A stretch of 64,000 nucleotides of DNA from Serratia oryzae (lineage in GTDB: Bacteria > Pseudomonadota > Gammaproteobacteria > Enterobacterales > Enterobacteriaceae), in the NCBI RefSeq assembly GCF_001976145.1, contig NZ_MOXD01000001.1, positions 248,001-312,000 on the forward strand. Reading direction: 5' to 3'. Each line of letters starts with the position of its first letter. Position 1 is the stretch's first letter. Positions 26,827 to 39,478 of the stretch are shown one piece after another. The notes under the pieces are model-generated. The model searched no databases. It was not told the DNA's origin and saw only the letters and a program-made list of their open reading frames with translations. Made by a program: the position numbers and the translations under genes.

Positions 26827-27777
26827 TTATTTGAACAGATCGGCGCTGACGGTCAGGTTGCCGCCGCTGTTGTTCTGCCATTGACGCGTCACGTGGTAGT
26901 ACTTGGCGCCTTTCTCTGCGGCACGTTTCGCCACTTCGCTGGAAACTTCGGTCATGCTGCTGAAATGGCCGTTGAAGGTGACAGAGTCAAACGGCACCAT
27001 CTGCGCAGCGGCGGCATTATTCAGTTCCTGAATCTTGGTGCCATTCGGCAGCGTGACGGTGTAACGCTGACCGGTAGAGGATTGGGTTTCGAAGAAACGA
27101 CCAACATCACGGCTTGGCGAAGCAGAAGAGGCTACGCCGGGAATTTCCACTTTAGCAGCTTCTGCTCCACCTGCTGCCAACGCCGCACGGCCAGCATCAG
27201 AATCCGCAGGGATGACATCTGGGCTCTGCACCACACGTTTTGGGGCATCGGCTTTATAAACATAGGCGGTAATGAACTGGTTGCCGCCCTGGTTGGCATC
27301 AACCTGGCGCACGATAAAGAATGAATCAGCGCCTTTTTTCTTTGCTTCTTTGGCGATCGCTTCGTTAATGTCCGGCTGGCTGCGGTAAAAACCGCTAATG
27401 CTGACGGTATCGTAAGGTTCAATCAGGAAGGCTTCGTTTTTTGGCAGTTCTTTCACACCATCAAAGAGACGGTAGTTTTTCTCTTTGCTCACTTCTGGCG
27501 CATCTTTATGGTAAAGGTCTGCGGTAACACGCCAGTTGCCGCCGTTGTTGCCGCTGTTCAGGTCTTGAATATAGAAGGCATCGGCGCCCAGTTTATCTGC
27601 GCGGCGTGATACGGCATCGGCAGCTTCATAGATGGCATTAAAGCGGCCGGTAATGGTGATGCGATCAAACGGTTTGATAGCCGCTGCTCTTTCCGGTGTT
27701 AACTCTTGCGCGGCATGCACAGATAGCGCGGTGAGTGATAACAAGGCTGATGCGATGATCGTGGTCTTCAGCTTCAT
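26827..27777 (-). CDS. ydgH: Periplasmic DUF1471 protein YdgH
   Basis: A 316-residue secreted protein with signal MKLKTTIIASALLSLTALSVHA|A. Three DUF1471/YhcN-like modules are visible as a repeated pattern: IKPFDRITITGRFNAIYEAADAVSRRADKLGADAFYI, then IEPYDTVSISGFYRSQPDINEAIAKEAKKKGADSFFI, then MVPFDSVTFNGHFSSMTEVSSEVAKRAAEKGAKYYHV, each ending in a G-G-N-(W/Q/L) strand. Residues around 40-115, 118-190 and 240-316. Small DUF1471 proteins are stress and biofilm related; the function of this triple version is unknown. Located just upstream of pntA, divergently, as in E. coli. Confidence 0.93.
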   Translation of the reverse strand: MKLKTTIIASALLSLTALSVHAAQELTPERAAAIKPFDRITITGRFNAIYEAADAVSRRADKLGADAFYIQDLNSGNNGGNWRVTADLYHKDAPEVSKEKNYRLFDGVKELPKNEAFLIEPYDTVSISGFYRSQPDINEAIAKEAKKKGADSFFIVRQVDANQGGNQFITAYVYKADAPKRVVQSPDVIPADSDAGRAALAAGGAEAAKVEIPGVASSASPSRDVGRFFETQSSTGQRYTVTLPNGTKIQELNNAAAAQMVPFDSVTFNGHFSSMTEVSSEVAKRAAEKGAKYYHVTRQWQNNSGGNLTVSADLFK

Positions 27778-29843
<2,066 letters not shown>

Positions 29844-29853
29844 GGGGTAGCAA

Positions 29854-31242
29854 ATGTCTGGTGGATTAGTTACAGCTGCATACATTGTTGCCGCTATTCT
29901 GTTTATTTTCAGCCTGGCCGGTCTTTCGCGCCATGAAACGTCGAAGCAGGGGAACCTGTTTGGCGTCGCCGGGATGGCGATTGCGTTGATCGCCACCATC
30001 CTCGGGCCGCACTCCGGCAACGTGGGCTGGATCATTATCGCAATGATCATCGGTGGTTCGATCGGTATCTATCTGGCGAAGAAGGTCGAAATGACCGAAA
30101 TGCCAGAACTGGTGGCGGTGCTGCACAGCTTCGTGGGCCTGGCGGCGGTTCTGGTGGGCTTCAATAGCTATCTGGATCACGGTGCGCCAATGGATCCGGT
30201 GATGGAAAACATCCATCTTACCGAAGTGTTCCTCGGCATCTTCATTGGTGCGGTGACCTTTACCGGTTCAATCGTGGCGTTCGGCAAGCTGCGCGGCATT
30301 ATCTCTTCCAAGCCGCTGATGCTGCCACACCGTCACAAGCTGAATCTGGCGGCGATCGTGGTTTCTTTCCTGCTGATGGTGCTGTTCGTGCGTACCAGCA
30401 GCGTGGGTTGGGAAGTGTTTGCGCTGTTGATCATGACGATTATCGCCCTTGGCTTCGGTTGGCACTTGGTAGCGTCGATCGGCGGTGCTGACATGCCAGT
30501 GGTGGTGTCAATGCTCAACTCCTATTCGGGTTGGGCCGCAGCGGCGGCAGGTTTTATGCTGAGCAACGATCTGCTGATTGTGACCGGTGCGCTGGTTGGT
30601 TCTTCCGGTGCGATCCTGTCTTACATCATGTGTAAAGCAATGAACCGTTCGTTTATCAGCGTGATCGCCGGTGGCTTTGGTACCGATGGCTCTTCAACCG
30701 GTGATGCTGAAGAAATGGGCGAATACCGTGAAACCACTGCGGAAGAAGTGGCTGAACAGTTGAAAAACTCAACGTCAGTAATCATCACCCCAGGTTACGG
30801 CATGGCGGTCGCGCAGGCGCAGTATCCGGTGGCGGAAATCACCGAGAAGCTGCGTGCTCGCGGTATCAAGGTGCGTTTCGGTATTCACCCGGTGGCGGGC
30901 CGTTTACCAGGCCACATGAACGTGCTGCTGGCGGAAGCCAAAGTGCCGTACGACGTGGTGCTGGAGATGGACGAAATCAACGAAGATTTCCCTGATACCG
31001 ACACCGTGCTGGTGATCGGCGCTAACGATACGGTGAACCCGGCAGCGTTGGAAGATCCACGCAGCCCAATCGCCGGTATGCCAGTGCTGGAAGTGTGGAA
31101 AGCGCAAAACGTTATTGCGTTCAAACGCTCGATGAATACCGGGTATGCCGGTGTGCAGAACCCGCTGTTCTTCAAAGAGAACACCCAGATGCTGTTTGGC
31201 GATGCCAAAGCCAGCGTGGAAGCGATCCTGCGCGCGCTGTAA
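29854..31242 (+). CDS. pntB: Proton-translocating NAD(P) transhydrogenase, beta subunit
   Basis: Membrane and NADP-binding subunit, 462 residues, the same as E. coli PntB. About eight or nine helices occupy residues 1-260 (with [30 protein letters not shown] in the conserved central part) and domain III follows, with the NADP motif [11 protein letters not shown] at about 310 and [14 protein letters not shown] near 390. It completes the pntAB operon, ended by a strong terminator 18 bp downstream. Confidence 0.97.
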   Translation: MSGGLVTAAYIVAAILFIFSLAGLSRHETSKQGNLFGVAGMAIALIATILGPHSGNVGWIIIAMIIGGSIGIYLAKKVEMTEMPELVAVLHSFVGLAAVLVGFNSYLDHGAPMDPVMENIHLTEVFLGIFIGAVTFTGSIVAFGKLRGIISSKPLMLPHRHKLNLAAIVVSFLLMVLFVRTSSVGWEVFALLIMTIIALGFGWHLVASIGGADMPVVVSMLNSYSGWAAAAAGFMLSNDLLIVTGALVGSSGAILSYIMCKAMNRSFISVIAGGFGTDGSSTGDAEEMGEYRETTAEEVAEQLKNSTSVIITPGYGMAVAQAQYPVAEITEKLRARGIKVRFGIHPVAGRLPGHMNVLLAEAKVPYDVVLEMDEINEDFPDTDTVLVIGANDTVNPAALEDPRSPIAGMPVLEVWKAQNVIAFKRSMNTGYAGVQNPLFFKENTQMLFGDAKASVEAILRAL

Positions 31243-31260
31243 TCGGGAGCCGCAAGGTAA

Positions 31261-31290
31261 AAACACGAGTTTCGGCTCGTGTTTTTTTTC
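31261..31290 (+). terminator. Rho-independent terminator of pntAB
   Basis: AAACACGAG-TTTCGG-CTCGTGTTT followed by TTTTTC; a textbook hairpin plus U-tract immediately after pntB. Confidence 0.93.
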
Positions 31291-31452
31291 GCCGTAATAG
31301 TGATAGATTCTCACCATTGGCCATGATATTTGTGCTTAATTGAATAAATCAGTTCAAGGTTTGTGCAATTCAACACATCAGATCACCAAACAGGGGCGCA
31401 ATGAGGTATCTTATGTGCCGATTTCATCCATTTAACGGATCCTAGACCCATT

Positions 31453-32646
31453 ATGATTATCAAACCTAAGGTTCGCGGCTTTATCTGCACCACCACTCAT
31501 CCGGTGGGTTGCGAAGCCAATGTTCGTCGTCAGATTGCCTACACCAAAAAGCAGGGCACCATTGCCAATGGCCCTAAGCGTGTATTGGTGATCGGGGCTT
31601 CCACCGGTTATGGTCTGGCCTCCCGTATTGCTACCGCGTTTGGCAGCGGTGCCGCCACCATCGGCGTGTTCTTTGAAAAAGCAGGCACGGAAAGCAAACC
31701 TGCGACGGCGGGTTGGTACAATTCAGCCGCGTTTGACAAGATCGCCAAAGAAGAAGGGTTGTATGCCAAGAGCATCAACGGTGATGCCTTCTCCAACGAA
31801 TGCCGTGCCAAGGTGATTGAGCTGATCAAAGCCGATCTGGGCCAGATCGACCTGGTGGTTTACTCACTGGCGTCGCCTGTGCGCAAAATGCCGGATACCG
31901 GTGAAGTCGTGCGCTCTGCGTTGAAGCCGATCGGCGAGGTGTATACCACTACCGCCATCGATACTAATAAAGATCAGATCATCACCGCCACCGTTGAACC
32001 GGCGACGGAAGAAGAGATCCAGAACACCATCACCGTTATGGGCGGGCAGGATTGGGAACTGTGGATGTCGGCGCTGGAAGAGGCCGGGGTGCTGGCCGAA
32101 GGTGCCAAATCCGTGGCTTACTCCTATATCGGTACCGATCTGACCTGGCCAATCTACTGGCATGGCACCTTGGGCCGCGCTAAAGAAGATTTGGATCGTG
32201 CTGCCACCGCCATTCGTGGCGATCTGGCAGCCAAAGGCGGTACAGCCCATGTGGCGGTGCTGAAATCGGTAGTGACTCAGGCGTCTTCGGCAATTCCGGT
32301 GATGCCGCTGTATATCTCCATGGCTTTCAAGATCATGAAAGAGAAGGGCATTCACGAAGGCTGTATGGAACAGGTTTATCGCCTGATGCGTACCCGCCTG
32401 TACGGTGACGACTTGGCTCTGGACGATCATGCCCGTATCCGTATGGACGACTGGGAACTGCGCGACGACGTGCAGCAGGCGTGCCGCGATCTGTGGCCAT
32501 CCATCACCTCTGAGAACCTGAGCGAACTGACCGATTACACCGGTTACAAGCAGGAGTTCCTGCGCCTGTTCGGTTTTGGCTTGGAAGAAGTGGATTACGA
32601 TGCCGACGTCAACCCAGACGTGCGCTTCGACGTGGTTGAACTGTAA
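31453..32646 (+). CDS. fabV: Trans-2-enoyl-ACP/CoA reductase FabV
   Basis: NADH-dependent enoyl reductase that completes each fatty-acid elongation cycle; FabV enzymes are largely insensitive to triclosan. The 397 residues fit the family. [20 protein letters not shown] is its N-terminal signature; the cofactor loop [17 protein letters not shown] is at about 44-60; the Tyr-x8-Lys active site is [10 protein letters not shown] near 234-243. Present in Yersinia, Vibrio and Pseudomonas but absent from E. coli K-12, which relies on FabI. It has its own 210-bp upstream region and lies between pntB and uspE; a palindromic repeat separates it from convergent uspE. Confidence 0.96.
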   Translation: MIIKPKVRGFICTTTHPVGCEANVRRQIAYTKKQGTIANGPKRVLVIGASTGYGLASRIATAFGSGAATIGVFFEKAGTESKPATAGWYNSAAFDKIAKEEGLYAKSINGDAFSNECRAKVIELIKADLGQIDLVVYSLASPVRKMPDTGEVVRSALKPIGEVYTTTAIDTNKDQIITATVEPATEEEIQNTITVMGGQDWELWMSALEEAGVLAEGAKSVAYSYIGTDLTWPIYWHGTLGRAKEDLDRAATAIRGDLAAKGGTAHVAVLKSVVTQASSAIPVMPLYISMAFKIMKEKGIHEGCMEQVYRLMRTRLYGDDLALDDHARIRMDDWELRDDVQQACRDLWPSITSENLSELTDYTGYKQEFLRLFGFGLEEVDYDADVNPDVRFDVVEL

Positions 32647-32710
32647 GTTTTCACGCTATAGCCAGCAAACAGGGCCTTTCGGCTAATGCTGAGCAGTGAA
32701 GGCTAACCAG

Positions 32711-32801
32711 TTCCCTCTCCCTTGGGGAGAGGGTTAGGGTGAGGGGACGAGCACCGCACGACTTGCCCCTCACCCCGGCCCTCTCCTACAGGGAGAGGGG
32801 G
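32711..32801. repeat. Palindromic intergenic repeat between fabV and uspE
   Basis: CCCTCTCCC-TTGG-GGGAGAGGG, then TTAGGGTGAGGGG, a short centre, then CCCCTCACCCCGG and CCCTCTCC-TACA-GGGAGAGGG. The two halves are inverted, so the whole can fold into one long cruciform of small hairpins. This is a widely recurring REP-like element; it lies between convergent genes and may act as a bidirectional transcript end. Confidence 0.75.
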
Positions 32802-32898
32802 CAACACCTTCAGCAAATGATGCATGATTATGTCGCTTTACGCTTAACTGACCAGCATTGGTCTTTAGGCCCTGTTTTTCTCTCAACGCCCTGCAGTT

Positions 32899-33861
32899 TC
32901 AATCTTCGTCGTCATGTTCATCATCTTCATCCACCTCGATCGGGCAGTTGAAGTCATCAGGCTTCAGTACCAGCAGATCGCACTTCAGTTGGTCGATCAC
33001 ATGTTCTGCGGTATTGCCGATAAACGCGGCAGAAATCCCGGTTCGGCCGAGCGTACCCAAGACCACCACCCCGGCTTGCAGATGCTCGGCTAAATTCGGG
33101 ATCACTTCTTCCGGCAGGCCTTTTTCGACGTGGGTGAACTCTTCGTTGATATGGAATTTCTGCCTTAGTGCTTTCATGGCGATCAGATGCTGCCCGCGGA
33201 TCGCATCGTTATACACGCTCGGGTCGAAATCCGGCAGTTCGATGGCGATATTGATGGGGGTAACCGGATAGGCTCCTACCAGGTGGACTTCAGTCTGGTT
33301 GACGTTTTGCGCCAGTTCGAGGGTTTGCTGCACCAAGCGGACGTTCAGCGGATCGTGATAGGGTTCTTCGCTGGAGAGGTTGACGGCGACCAAGGCTTTG
33401 CCGCCTTCTGGCCAAGGCTGGTCTTTCACCATCCAGACCGGGCAAGGGCATTTTCGCAGCAGATGCCAATCGGTGGGGGTAAAAATCAGTGATTCCAGTC
33501 GATCGTGCTGATGAGCCATTTTTAGCAGCAAATCGTGATTGCCGCTCAGCACTTCCTGAATAATGGCCTCGTAAGGGCGATTGTGCCAGACCACTTTAAT
33601 TTCAATCGGGACGCCATCTTCAAGGTAAAAACGGCATTGCTCTTTAATCCACGCTGCGCGTTGGCTGATCACCCCCTGCCGCATGGCGGTGCGTTCATCC
33701 GGTGAAAGCAGGGTGGTCATTTCGTAAGAGAAGTCATAGATAGGAAGGAAGGCTTTGATGCGCCCGCCGTTCCGTTTTACCAGGTACACCGCCCGGCGAA
33801 GCGCCGGTTGATCGTCCTGATTGGGGTCAATAGCCACCAGAATATTCTGATACTTCGCCAT
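32899..33861 (-). CDS. uspE: Universal stress protein E
   Basis: Tandem-domain cytoplasmic Usp protein of 320 residues. The first module opens [23 protein letters not shown] and the second starts near 155 with [16 protein letters not shown], ending in the nucleotide-loop-like [25 protein letters not shown] near 275-300. The C-terminus is markedly acidic ([12 protein letters not shown]). TAAGGAGG gives a very strong ribosome site. uspE-fnr adjacency on one strand is the E. coli arrangement; UspE is linked to stress survival, motility and aggregation there. Confidence 0.95.
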   Translation of the reverse strand: MAKYQNILVAIDPNQDDQPALRRAVYLVKRNGGRIKAFLPIYDFSYEMTTLLSPDERTAMRQGVISQRAAWIKEQCRFYLEDGVPIEIKVVWHNRPYEAIIQEVLSGNHDLLLKMAHQHDRLESLIFTPTDWHLLRKCPCPVWMVKDQPWPEGGKALVAVNLSSEEPYHDPLNVRLVQQTLELAQNVNQTEVHLVGAYPVTPINIAIELPDFDPSVYNDAIRGQHLIAMKALRQKFHINEEFTHVEKGLPEEVIPNLAEHLQAGVVVLGTLGRTGISAAFIGNTAEHVIDQLKCDLLVLKPDDFNCPIEVDEDDEHDDED

Positions 33862-33948
33862 AGGGCCTCCTTACAGCTGTAGAACAACAGCCTGTCCAAT
33901 TACAAGAGTAACTCAACATTGAAAAACAGGACAGAGGAGAGACGCGAT

Positions 33949-33978
33949 GGGCCAATAATTAATTGAAATTATTGGCCC
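33949..33978. terminator. Hairpin downstream of fnr
   Basis: GGGCCAATAATT and AATTATTGGCCC form a perfect 12-bp stem with a 6-nt loop, 10 bp past the fnr stop. Neither side has a U-tract, so it is at best an imperfect terminator or an mRNA 3'-end stabiliser. Confidence 0.5.
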
Positions 33979-33987
33979 GCGAGGTGA

Positions 33988-34752
33988 TCAGGCACTGACG
34001 GAAACACTAATCTGTGGCGTACCGGCCAGTTGTGACAGCGCATCGACGTTTTCGATGGTGATGTATTTGCCTTTCACGCTGAGGATAGCGCTTTTCTGGA
34101 AGCGCCCCAGCAGGCGGCTGATGGTTTCAACCGTCAGGCCAAGATAGTTACCGATATCGCCACGCGTCATGGTCAGACGGAATTCACGTGGTGAGAAACC
34201 GCGCTCGGCAAAGCGGCGTGACAGGTTGTAAACAAAGGCAGCCAGGCGTTCTTCCGCATTCTTCTTCGACAGCAGCAGGATCATGTCCTGATCGCCTTTG
34301 ATTTCACCGCTCATCAAACGCATGATCTGCTGGCGCAGATTAGGCATTTTACCTGAAAGATCGTCCAGCGTTTCGAACGGGATTTCACACACCATCGAGG
34401 TTTCCAGCGCTTGTGCAAAGCTCGGGTGTTTCATGCCGCCAATGGCGTCAAACCCGACCAGATCGCCCGCCAGATGGAAGCCGGTAATCTGCTCATCACC
34501 CTGTTCGGTGATGGTGTAACTCTTGATGGTCCCAGAACGGATTGCGTACAGGGACTTCAGTTCGTCCCCGGCTTTGAACAGCGTCTGGCCTTTCTGGATC
34601 GGCTTTTTCCTTTCGATAATATTGTCGAGTTGATCTAACTCGTGCGTATTGAGGGTAAAAGGGATACACAGTTGGCTGATGCTGCAGTCTTGGCAATGGA
34701 TCGCACAACCACCAGACTGGATACGACGAATCACGCGTTTTTCCGGGATCAT
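33988..34752 (-). CDS. fnr: Anaerobic transcription regulator FNR
   Basis: Oxygen-sensing CRP-family regulator. The protein (254 residues, four longer than E. coli at the C-terminus) keeps the [4Fe-4S] ligands Cys20, Cys23 and Cys29 in [14 protein letters not shown] and the fourth cysteine near 122 ([11 protein letters not shown]). The DNA-recognition helix [15 protein letters not shown], containing the E-x2-S-R core, is intact. A TTGAT-N4-GTCAA site lies 21 bp upstream of its start, fitting autoregulation. In E. coli ogt comes next; here a D-arabinitol cluster intervenes. Confidence 0.97.
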   Translation of the reverse strand: MIPEKRVIRRIQSGGCAIHCQDCSISQLCIPFTLNTHELDQLDNIIERKKPIQKGQTLFKAGDELKSLYAIRSGTIKSYTITEQGDEQITGFHLAGDLVGFDAIGGMKHPSFAQALETSMVCEIPFETLDDLSGKMPNLRQQIMRLMSGEIKGDQDMILLLSKKNAEERLAAFVYNLSRRFAERGFSPREFRLTMTRGDIGNYLGLTVETISRLLGRFQKSAILSVKGKYITIENVDALSQLAGTPQISVSVSA

Positions 34753-34772
34753 AGATTACGCTCATGCAATAA

Positions 34773-34786
34773 TTGATATGAGTCAA
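34773..34786. promoter_or_regulatory. FNR box upstream of fnr
   Basis: TTGATATGAGTCAA matches the consensus TTGAT-N4-ATCAA with a single mismatch. Its position close to the start codon suits repression of fnr by its own product, as known in E. coli. The remaining 34787-35047 stretch is AT-rich with no gene seen. Confidence 0.65.
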
Positions 34787-35047
34787 TTTTAACATCTTTT
34801 GCGGCAGGTGATAAGAGCAGCAATAACAAGAATAAGGATATTGTGTGCGAATTTTAAACGGACGTTCCGCCGATTATTCTATAGATCACTGAAGTTACTT
34901 GGTTTATCGAGCCCCCGTTAGTCAATTTCCACTATTGATTGATAAATAAGGAACTAATCTAACTTTTACCTACGGGATATAGACATGACTATTATGGGCT
35001 AGAATTAGGCTTTGCGGAGGGCGATCGTCTGGCGTTGCTAATGCAAA

Positions 35048-35069
35048 CCAGCCTGACGCATCAGGCTGG
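35048..35069 (-). terminator. Terminator of the D-arabinitol operon
   Basis: CCAGCCTGA-CGCA-TCAGGCTGG, a 9-bp stem 9 bp after the dalT stop. On the minus strand it is followed by TTTGCATT, a modest U-tract; on the plus strand by CTTTTCAG. Confidence 0.6.
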
Positions 35070-35077
35070 CTTTTCAG

Positions 35078-36370
35078 TTATTGGGCGCTATTTTTGGCCA
35101 ACACTTCGTTGTTTAAGCGATAAGGTGCTACAGCGTTGTGGCCCGGCTGTTCGACTTTAACCACCAGCGTCAGCCCTGCTGCCACCAGATACAGCCCGGT
35201 ATATACCCAAACTACGCCAACGATATCGAAGAAGGGCAAGGTCACTGAGGCAATAGCCGGGGCCGCAAAGTTACTCAGCCCGGCGGACAGGTTATAGATA
35301 GAAATGGCCGCACCTTTGTGGTTCGGTTCCAATACCGGGAACACCGCCGTCATCGGCACAAAAGCCGCCACGGTGATCCCCAGCATCACCGCTGGGATCA
35401 GCGCCGCCCAGAAGTTGTGGCCGAAGTAGACCGGCAGGTAGTAGAACGCCAGGCTGGAAATAGCGCAACCAATGCAGCCAAACCAGCGCACTTGCCGCAT
35501 CCAGCCGATTTTTTCCCCCAGAATGCCCCACATGATGTTGGTAAAAATGGTGACGAAGAAGAACACCGCCCAGATCTGTAGCCATTCAGACATAGTGAAA
35601 CCCAAACGACCGACAAACAGCATCGGCATGATCACCGCAAAGCCAAACAGCGACAGCGTATTAATGATGCGGATCAGGCAGGCGAGGAAAATATTGCGGT
35701 TAGTGAACAGAATGGTCACCGCGCGGGAAAGTTCCTTCAGTTTCTCTTTTGGTGTCAAATCTGCCTTGCTGCTGGCTTGGCCAACGTTGTGCAGCAGAGC
35801 TAACGCCATCAGCCCACCGGCTGCCACCCAGACAATGGCAAACCACAGTGTGCCGGTTTCACCGATCAGCGGAATGGTGAAGCTGGGCAGATAGCTGCCT
35901 ACACAACCAATACCGATGGAATACATCGCCCAGAACCAGCCCATAGCCGAAGAGAGCTGCTGTTTTGGCACATTCTGCACCACCAGCATAACAAAGGAAT
36001 AGATGAATAACGGATAAGCCAGGCCACGAATGCCGTAGAACAACAGCATCAGCGGGTAATTTTTCATCCCTAGGCCGAACAGCATAAACAGCGCATGCAT
36101 CACTACCCACAGGATAAAACCGATACGCATCGCTTTTTGCGGAGTGATGATTTCCGCCACCACGCCAGAACTCCAGGCAGCCAGCGCGGCGGCCAGGCCA
36201 TAGACGGTGAACACTAGCGCTGACTGCGCCGGTGAGAACCCCATATCGGTTATATGTTTTGACAGAAAGGCCATCTCAAAACCATCACCGCTCATGAAAA
36301 CGGCAATGGCGATGTAGCCCCAGAACAGGTTCATCGGCAGCCCGAACCAGTGCTTGTGCGTTTGTTGCAT
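35078..36370 (-). CDS. dalT: D-arabinitol transporter DalT (MFS)
   Basis: Twelve-helix major facilitator proton symporter, 430 residues from ATG 36370 (GGAG 6 nt upstream; an upstream start at 36418 has no ribosome site). MQQTHKHWFGLPMNLFWGYIAIAVFMSGDGFEMAFLSKH is the N-terminus of the Klebsiella DalT/RbtT polyol transporters. PQKAMRIGF fills the loop 2-3 position. It is the last gene of a dalD-dalK-dalT operon (57 bp after dalK), and the two enzymes upstream fix the likely substrate as D-arabinitol; ribitol is the alternative but no ribitol dehydrogenase is present. Confidence 0.85.
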   Translation of the reverse strand: MQQTHKHWFGLPMNLFWGYIAIAVFMSGDGFEMAFLSKHITDMGFSPAQSALVFTVYGLAAALAAWSSGVVAEIITPQKAMRIGFILWVVMHALFMLFGLGMKNYPLMLLFYGIRGLAYPLFIYSFVMLVVQNVPKQQLSSAMGWFWAMYSIGIGCVGSYLPSFTIPLIGETGTLWFAIVWVAAGGLMALALLHNVGQASSKADLTPKEKLKELSRAVTILFTNRNIFLACLIRIINTLSLFGFAVIMPMLFVGRLGFTMSEWLQIWAVFFFVTIFTNIMWGILGEKIGWMRQVRWFGCIGCAISSLAFYYLPVYFGHNFWAALIPAVMLGITVAAFVPMTAVFPVLEPNHKGAAISIYNLSAGLSNFAAPAIASVTLPFFDIVGVVWVYTGLYLVAAGLTLVVKVEQPGHNAVAPYRLNNEVLAKNSAQ

Positions 36371-36427
36371 AGCAAACTCCAACGTAGGTGTAAGGGAACA
36401 GGTTTTTTTATTATTCACTGCTCCGGT

Positions 36428-37891
36428 TTATGCCCGGCGCAGTGCCAACTGTTGTTGATACAGTTGCCGGTAAACGGCCAGTCGTTCACTCAGCATCGGC
36501 TGGCGTTCAGCGTTGGGCTGGAAGCTGCGCTCGATGGCCGGCTTGTGACAAACCTGCGCCACGGTGCCGCCCGCGGCCAGCCAGCCCAAACGTGCCGCCC
36601 CCAACGCGCCACCGGCCGTGCCGTCCTTATGGGTAACCACCGGCAGATCGAGCACATCGGCCATCAACTGCGCCCAATGCTCACTACGGGCGCCACCGCC
36701 GATCAAAGAACACTGCTCCAGCCGTGTTCCCGCCTGTAAAAGCACTTCCAGCCCATCGGCCATGCCAAACGCGACACCTTCCAAGACCGCGTATCCCATC
36801 GCTGCCCGCTGATGGGCATGGGTTAAGCCATGAAAAGCGCCCTGGGCCAAGGGATCGTTATGCGGGGTACGTTCGCCGGAAAGATACGGCAGGAAGACCG
36901 GGGCGAGCCGCTGTTCGGCCTGATTCATCTGAGCGATCTCGGCCAGCAGCGTGGTTTCATTGCTGCCCACCAGTTGGCAGAACCAGCGCAAGGCGCTGGC
37001 GGCGGTGAGCATCACGCTCATCTGATGCCAGCGATCGGGCAGGGCGTGGCAGAAGGCATGAACCGCCGATTGCGGGTTTGGGCGGAAACGATCGTTCACC
37101 GCAAACAGCACGCCGGAGGTGCCTAAAGAGATAAACGCATCGCCAGGGTTGACCGCACCGATGCCCACCGCGCTGGCTGCGTTATCGCCGCCGCCACCGG
37201 CAATGGTGACATTGTCACTTAATCCCCAGGCGCGGGCGATATCTCCCTTCAACTGGCCGGAGGCTTCGCTGCCTTCAACCAAACACGGCATATGATCGCG
37301 CGTCAGGCCGCAGGTGGCGAGCAGGCTATCCGACCAGTCCCGCTTAGCCACATCAAGCCACAGCGTTCCGGCCGCGTCCGACATATCAGACACCTTGTCA
37401 CCGCTCATCATCCAGCGTAGGAAATCTTTCGGCAGCAGCACGGTCGCGGTCTGCGCGAAGATCTCCGGCTCATGGCGCGCCACCCAAAGTAACTTGGGGG
37501 CGGTAAAGCCAGGCATGGCGAGATTACCGGCAATCTGGTGCAGTTCCTGCGCACTTTGCGTCAGCTGTTGGCACTGCTCTGCGCTGCGGGTGTCGTTCCA
37601 CAAAATGGCTGGGCGCAATACCTGATTATCACGGTTGAGCAGCACCGCGCCGTGCATCTGGCCGGACAGGCCCAGCGAGCGTATCAGCGGCCACTGTTGC
37701 GGTATTTTGCTGCGCAGGCGGGCAACCACTGTTTGCGTAGCCCGCCACCAGTCGGCGGGATCCTGCTCTGCCCAGTGTGGATGCGGGCGCTGTACGTCCA
37801 GCGCCTCTCCGGCGCTGGCGACAAGGCTGCCGCTGTCATCGATCACCACGGCTTTGATTTCTGAAGTGCCTAAATCGAGTCCTAAATACAT
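36428..37891 (-). CDS. dalK: D-xylulokinase
   Basis: FGGY-family sugar kinase of 487 residues, phosphorylating D-xylulose to D-xylulose 5-phosphate for the pentose phosphate pathway. MYLGLDLGTSEIKAVVIDD is the N-terminal phosphate loop; LGLSGQMHGAVLL (about 76-88) and GGGGDNAASAVGIGAV (about 232-247) are xylulokinase signatures; SLIGGGARSEHWAQLMADVL near 400 is the C-terminal FGGY pattern. It lies 12 bp after dalD and before dalT, so it serves the D-xylulose made by DalD; a separate xylB for xylose may exist elsewhere. Confidence 0.92.
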   Translation of the reverse strand: MYLGLDLGTSEIKAVVIDDSGSLVASAGEALDVQRPHPHWAEQDPADWWRATQTVVARLRSKIPQQWPLIRSLGLSGQMHGAVLLNRDNQVLRPAILWNDTRSAEQCQQLTQSAQELHQIAGNLAMPGFTAPKLLWVARHEPEIFAQTATVLLPKDFLRWMMSGDKVSDMSDAAGTLWLDVAKRDWSDSLLATCGLTRDHMPCLVEGSEASGQLKGDIARAWGLSDNVTIAGGGGDNAASAVGIGAVNPGDAFISLGTSGVLFAVNDRFRPNPQSAVHAFCHALPDRWHQMSVMLTAASALRWFCQLVGSNETTLLAEIAQMNQAEQRLAPVFLPYLSGERTPHNDPLAQGAFHGLTHAHQRAAMGYAVLEGVAFGMADGLEVLLQAGTRLEQCSLIGGGARSEHWAQLMADVLDLPVVTHKDGTAGGALGAARLGWLAAGGTVAQVCHKPAIERSFQPNAERQPMLSERLAVYRQLYQQQLALRRA

Positions 37892-37903
37892 GATCCGCTC
37901 CCG

Positions 37904-39289
37904 TTATTGCGTCAGCCAATGGTTAACCTTGTCGATCGACTGGCGCAGCAACTGGGCAAACGGTGCACTGTGGGCCAGAGTGCTGAACAGTTTTTCATCG
38001 GCGGCAAACACGGCCACCGGATCGGCACTGTTGAACATCTGGTGCACGGCGGCGGCGTCCAGAATGCCGTCCTGATAGTCATAAGGCAGATTGTGTTGGT
38101 GCCAGCGCTGCATAAAGACAAAAAACAGCGCGGGCAGCATGGCGGTGGCTGCTGGCACCTGGCCGCGTTGATAGCACTCTTGCAACGTGGGGGTGATAAA
38201 ACCGGGGATTTTGGAGAAACCGTCAGCGGCCACGCGCTGGTTGGTATCGCGAATGTGAGGATTACTGAAGCGCTCCAACACCACGTCACGGTACGCCACC
38301 AAGTCAAGCGGGCTTGGTGTTAGCGATGGGATCACATCCTGCGTTACATAGTCGTAAGCCAACTGGCAGATCGCAGGTGTTCCGGTGCTTTCGTGGATAA
38401 AGCTTTGGCCGATCAGCGTTCCCGCCCAGGCAATGCAGCTGTGACTGGCATTGAGGATACGGATTTTGGCCTCTTCATACTGCAAGACCGATTCAACCAG
38501 TTCGACGCCCACTTCTTCCAGTGCCGGGCGCCCGGCAATGAAATCATCTTCGATCACCCATTGGATAAAGGCTTCGCCCATCACGGGTGCGCGATCCTGG
38601 AAGCCGGTGGCCTGCGCCACGCGTTGCGCCACATCAGGCGAAGGGCGTGGCGTAATGCGGTCAACCATGGTATTCGGGCAACGGGTATGGCTTTCGATCC
38701 AACCGATCAGCGCCTTTTCCTGGCGCAGTTGCAAGAACTGCATCAGACCATGGCGGAAACGTTCGCCGTTATGCCGCAGGTTATCGCAGTTCAATAACGT
38801 GACAGGGTCACCGTTAAGCTGCTTTCTGTACTCCAGCAGTTGGGCGATGGTGCCATAAATGGTGCGGCAGCCGCCCAGCAGATCCGCCTGAATATCGCCA
38901 TTGCCTTGATCCAGATTGAACTGGTTATCCAGATAGTAACCCCCTTCGGTCACGGTGAAAGAGATCACGCGGGTTTCTGGGCGTGCCCCTTCGGCCATCA
39001 ACGCCGCCAGCTCGTTATCCCAGGGGATCACTTTACGAATGGAGGTGATGGTTTCGTACTGGCGTTCTCCTTGCGGAGTCACGGTTTCCAGCACGTATTG
39101 GCCGTTTTGCTCCGCCAGTGCATCAAGCAGTGGCGTGGCGTCGTCGCGGATATTGGCTAGGGCAACCGACCAGCGTGTATCCCCCTTGGCAATCAGGCGG
39201 TGCAGATACCATGCCTGATGAGCGCGGTGAAAAGAGCCTGCACCGATGTGCAGCCAAACGGCGCGGGAAGCGTTCAAGGATGTGCTCAT
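37904..39289 (-). CDS. dalD: D-arabinitol 4-dehydrogenase DalD
   Basis: NAD-dependent long-chain polyol dehydrogenase oxidising D-arabinitol to D-xylulose. The 461 residues start with [22 protein letters not shown], the nucleotide-binding N-terminus of the mannitol dehydrogenase family, and contain [21 protein letters not shown] (about 270-290), the catalytic Lys/Asn/His region. Length and the DalK/DalT neighbours favour DalD over mannonate or mannitol oxidoreductases. It is first in the operon; two dyads that look like operators lie between it and the divergent regulator. Confidence 0.9.
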   Translation of the reverse strand: MSTSLNASRAVWLHIGAGSFHRAHQAWYLHRLIAKGDTRWSVALANIRDDATPLLDALAEQNGQYVLETVTPQGERQYETITSIRKVIPWDNELAALMAEGARPETRVISFTVTEGGYYLDNQFNLDQGNGDIQADLLGGCRTIYGTIAQLLEYRKQLNGDPVTLLNCDNLRHNGERFRHGLMQFLQLRQEKALIGWIESHTRCPNTMVDRITPRPSPDVAQRVAQATGFQDRAPVMGEAFIQWVIEDDFIAGRPALEEVGVELVESVLQYEEAKIRILNASHSCIAWAGTLIGQSFIHESTGTPAICQLAYDYVTQDVIPSLTPSPLDLVAYRDVVLERFSNPHIRDTNQRVAADGFSKIPGFITPTLQECYQRGQVPAATAMLPALFFVFMQRWHQHNLPYDYQDGILDAAAVHQMFNSADPVAVFAADEKLFSTLAHSAPFAQLLRQSIDKVNHWLTQ

Positions 39290-39314
39290 GATGTTCTCCG
39301 TTAAAGGTGTTTTT

Positions 39315-39345
39315 GAGCATTAGCCCTTTCATTGGGCATTTGCTC
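39315..39345. promoter_or_regulatory. Operator-like dyad 1 of the dal control region
   Basis: GAGCATTAGCCC-TTTCATT-GGGCATTTGCTC, arms identical at 10 of 12 positions, 25 bp before the dalD start. It agrees with dyad 2 at 23 of 31 positions. Probable site for the adjacent SorC-type regulator. Confidence 0.65.
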
Positions 39346-39367
39346 CGTCATTGGCGATAGACTAATT

Positions 39368-39398
39368 AAACTTTTGCCCTTTAAATGGGCTTTAGCTC
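39368..39398. promoter_or_regulatory. Operator-like dyad 2 of the dal control region
   Basis: AAACTTTTGCCC-TTTAAAT-GGGCTTTAGCTC, the same layout as dyad 1 with its centre 53 bp away, about five helical turns, which would permit cooperative binding or looping between the divergent promoters. Confidence 0.6.
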
Positions 39399-39478
39399 AC
39401 AAAAGTGCAAATCGATGGCATAGGGAAGGGGGAATGCCGGTAAAATGGCGCATCAGCGTGAGAAGGCAGAATGGCGAA

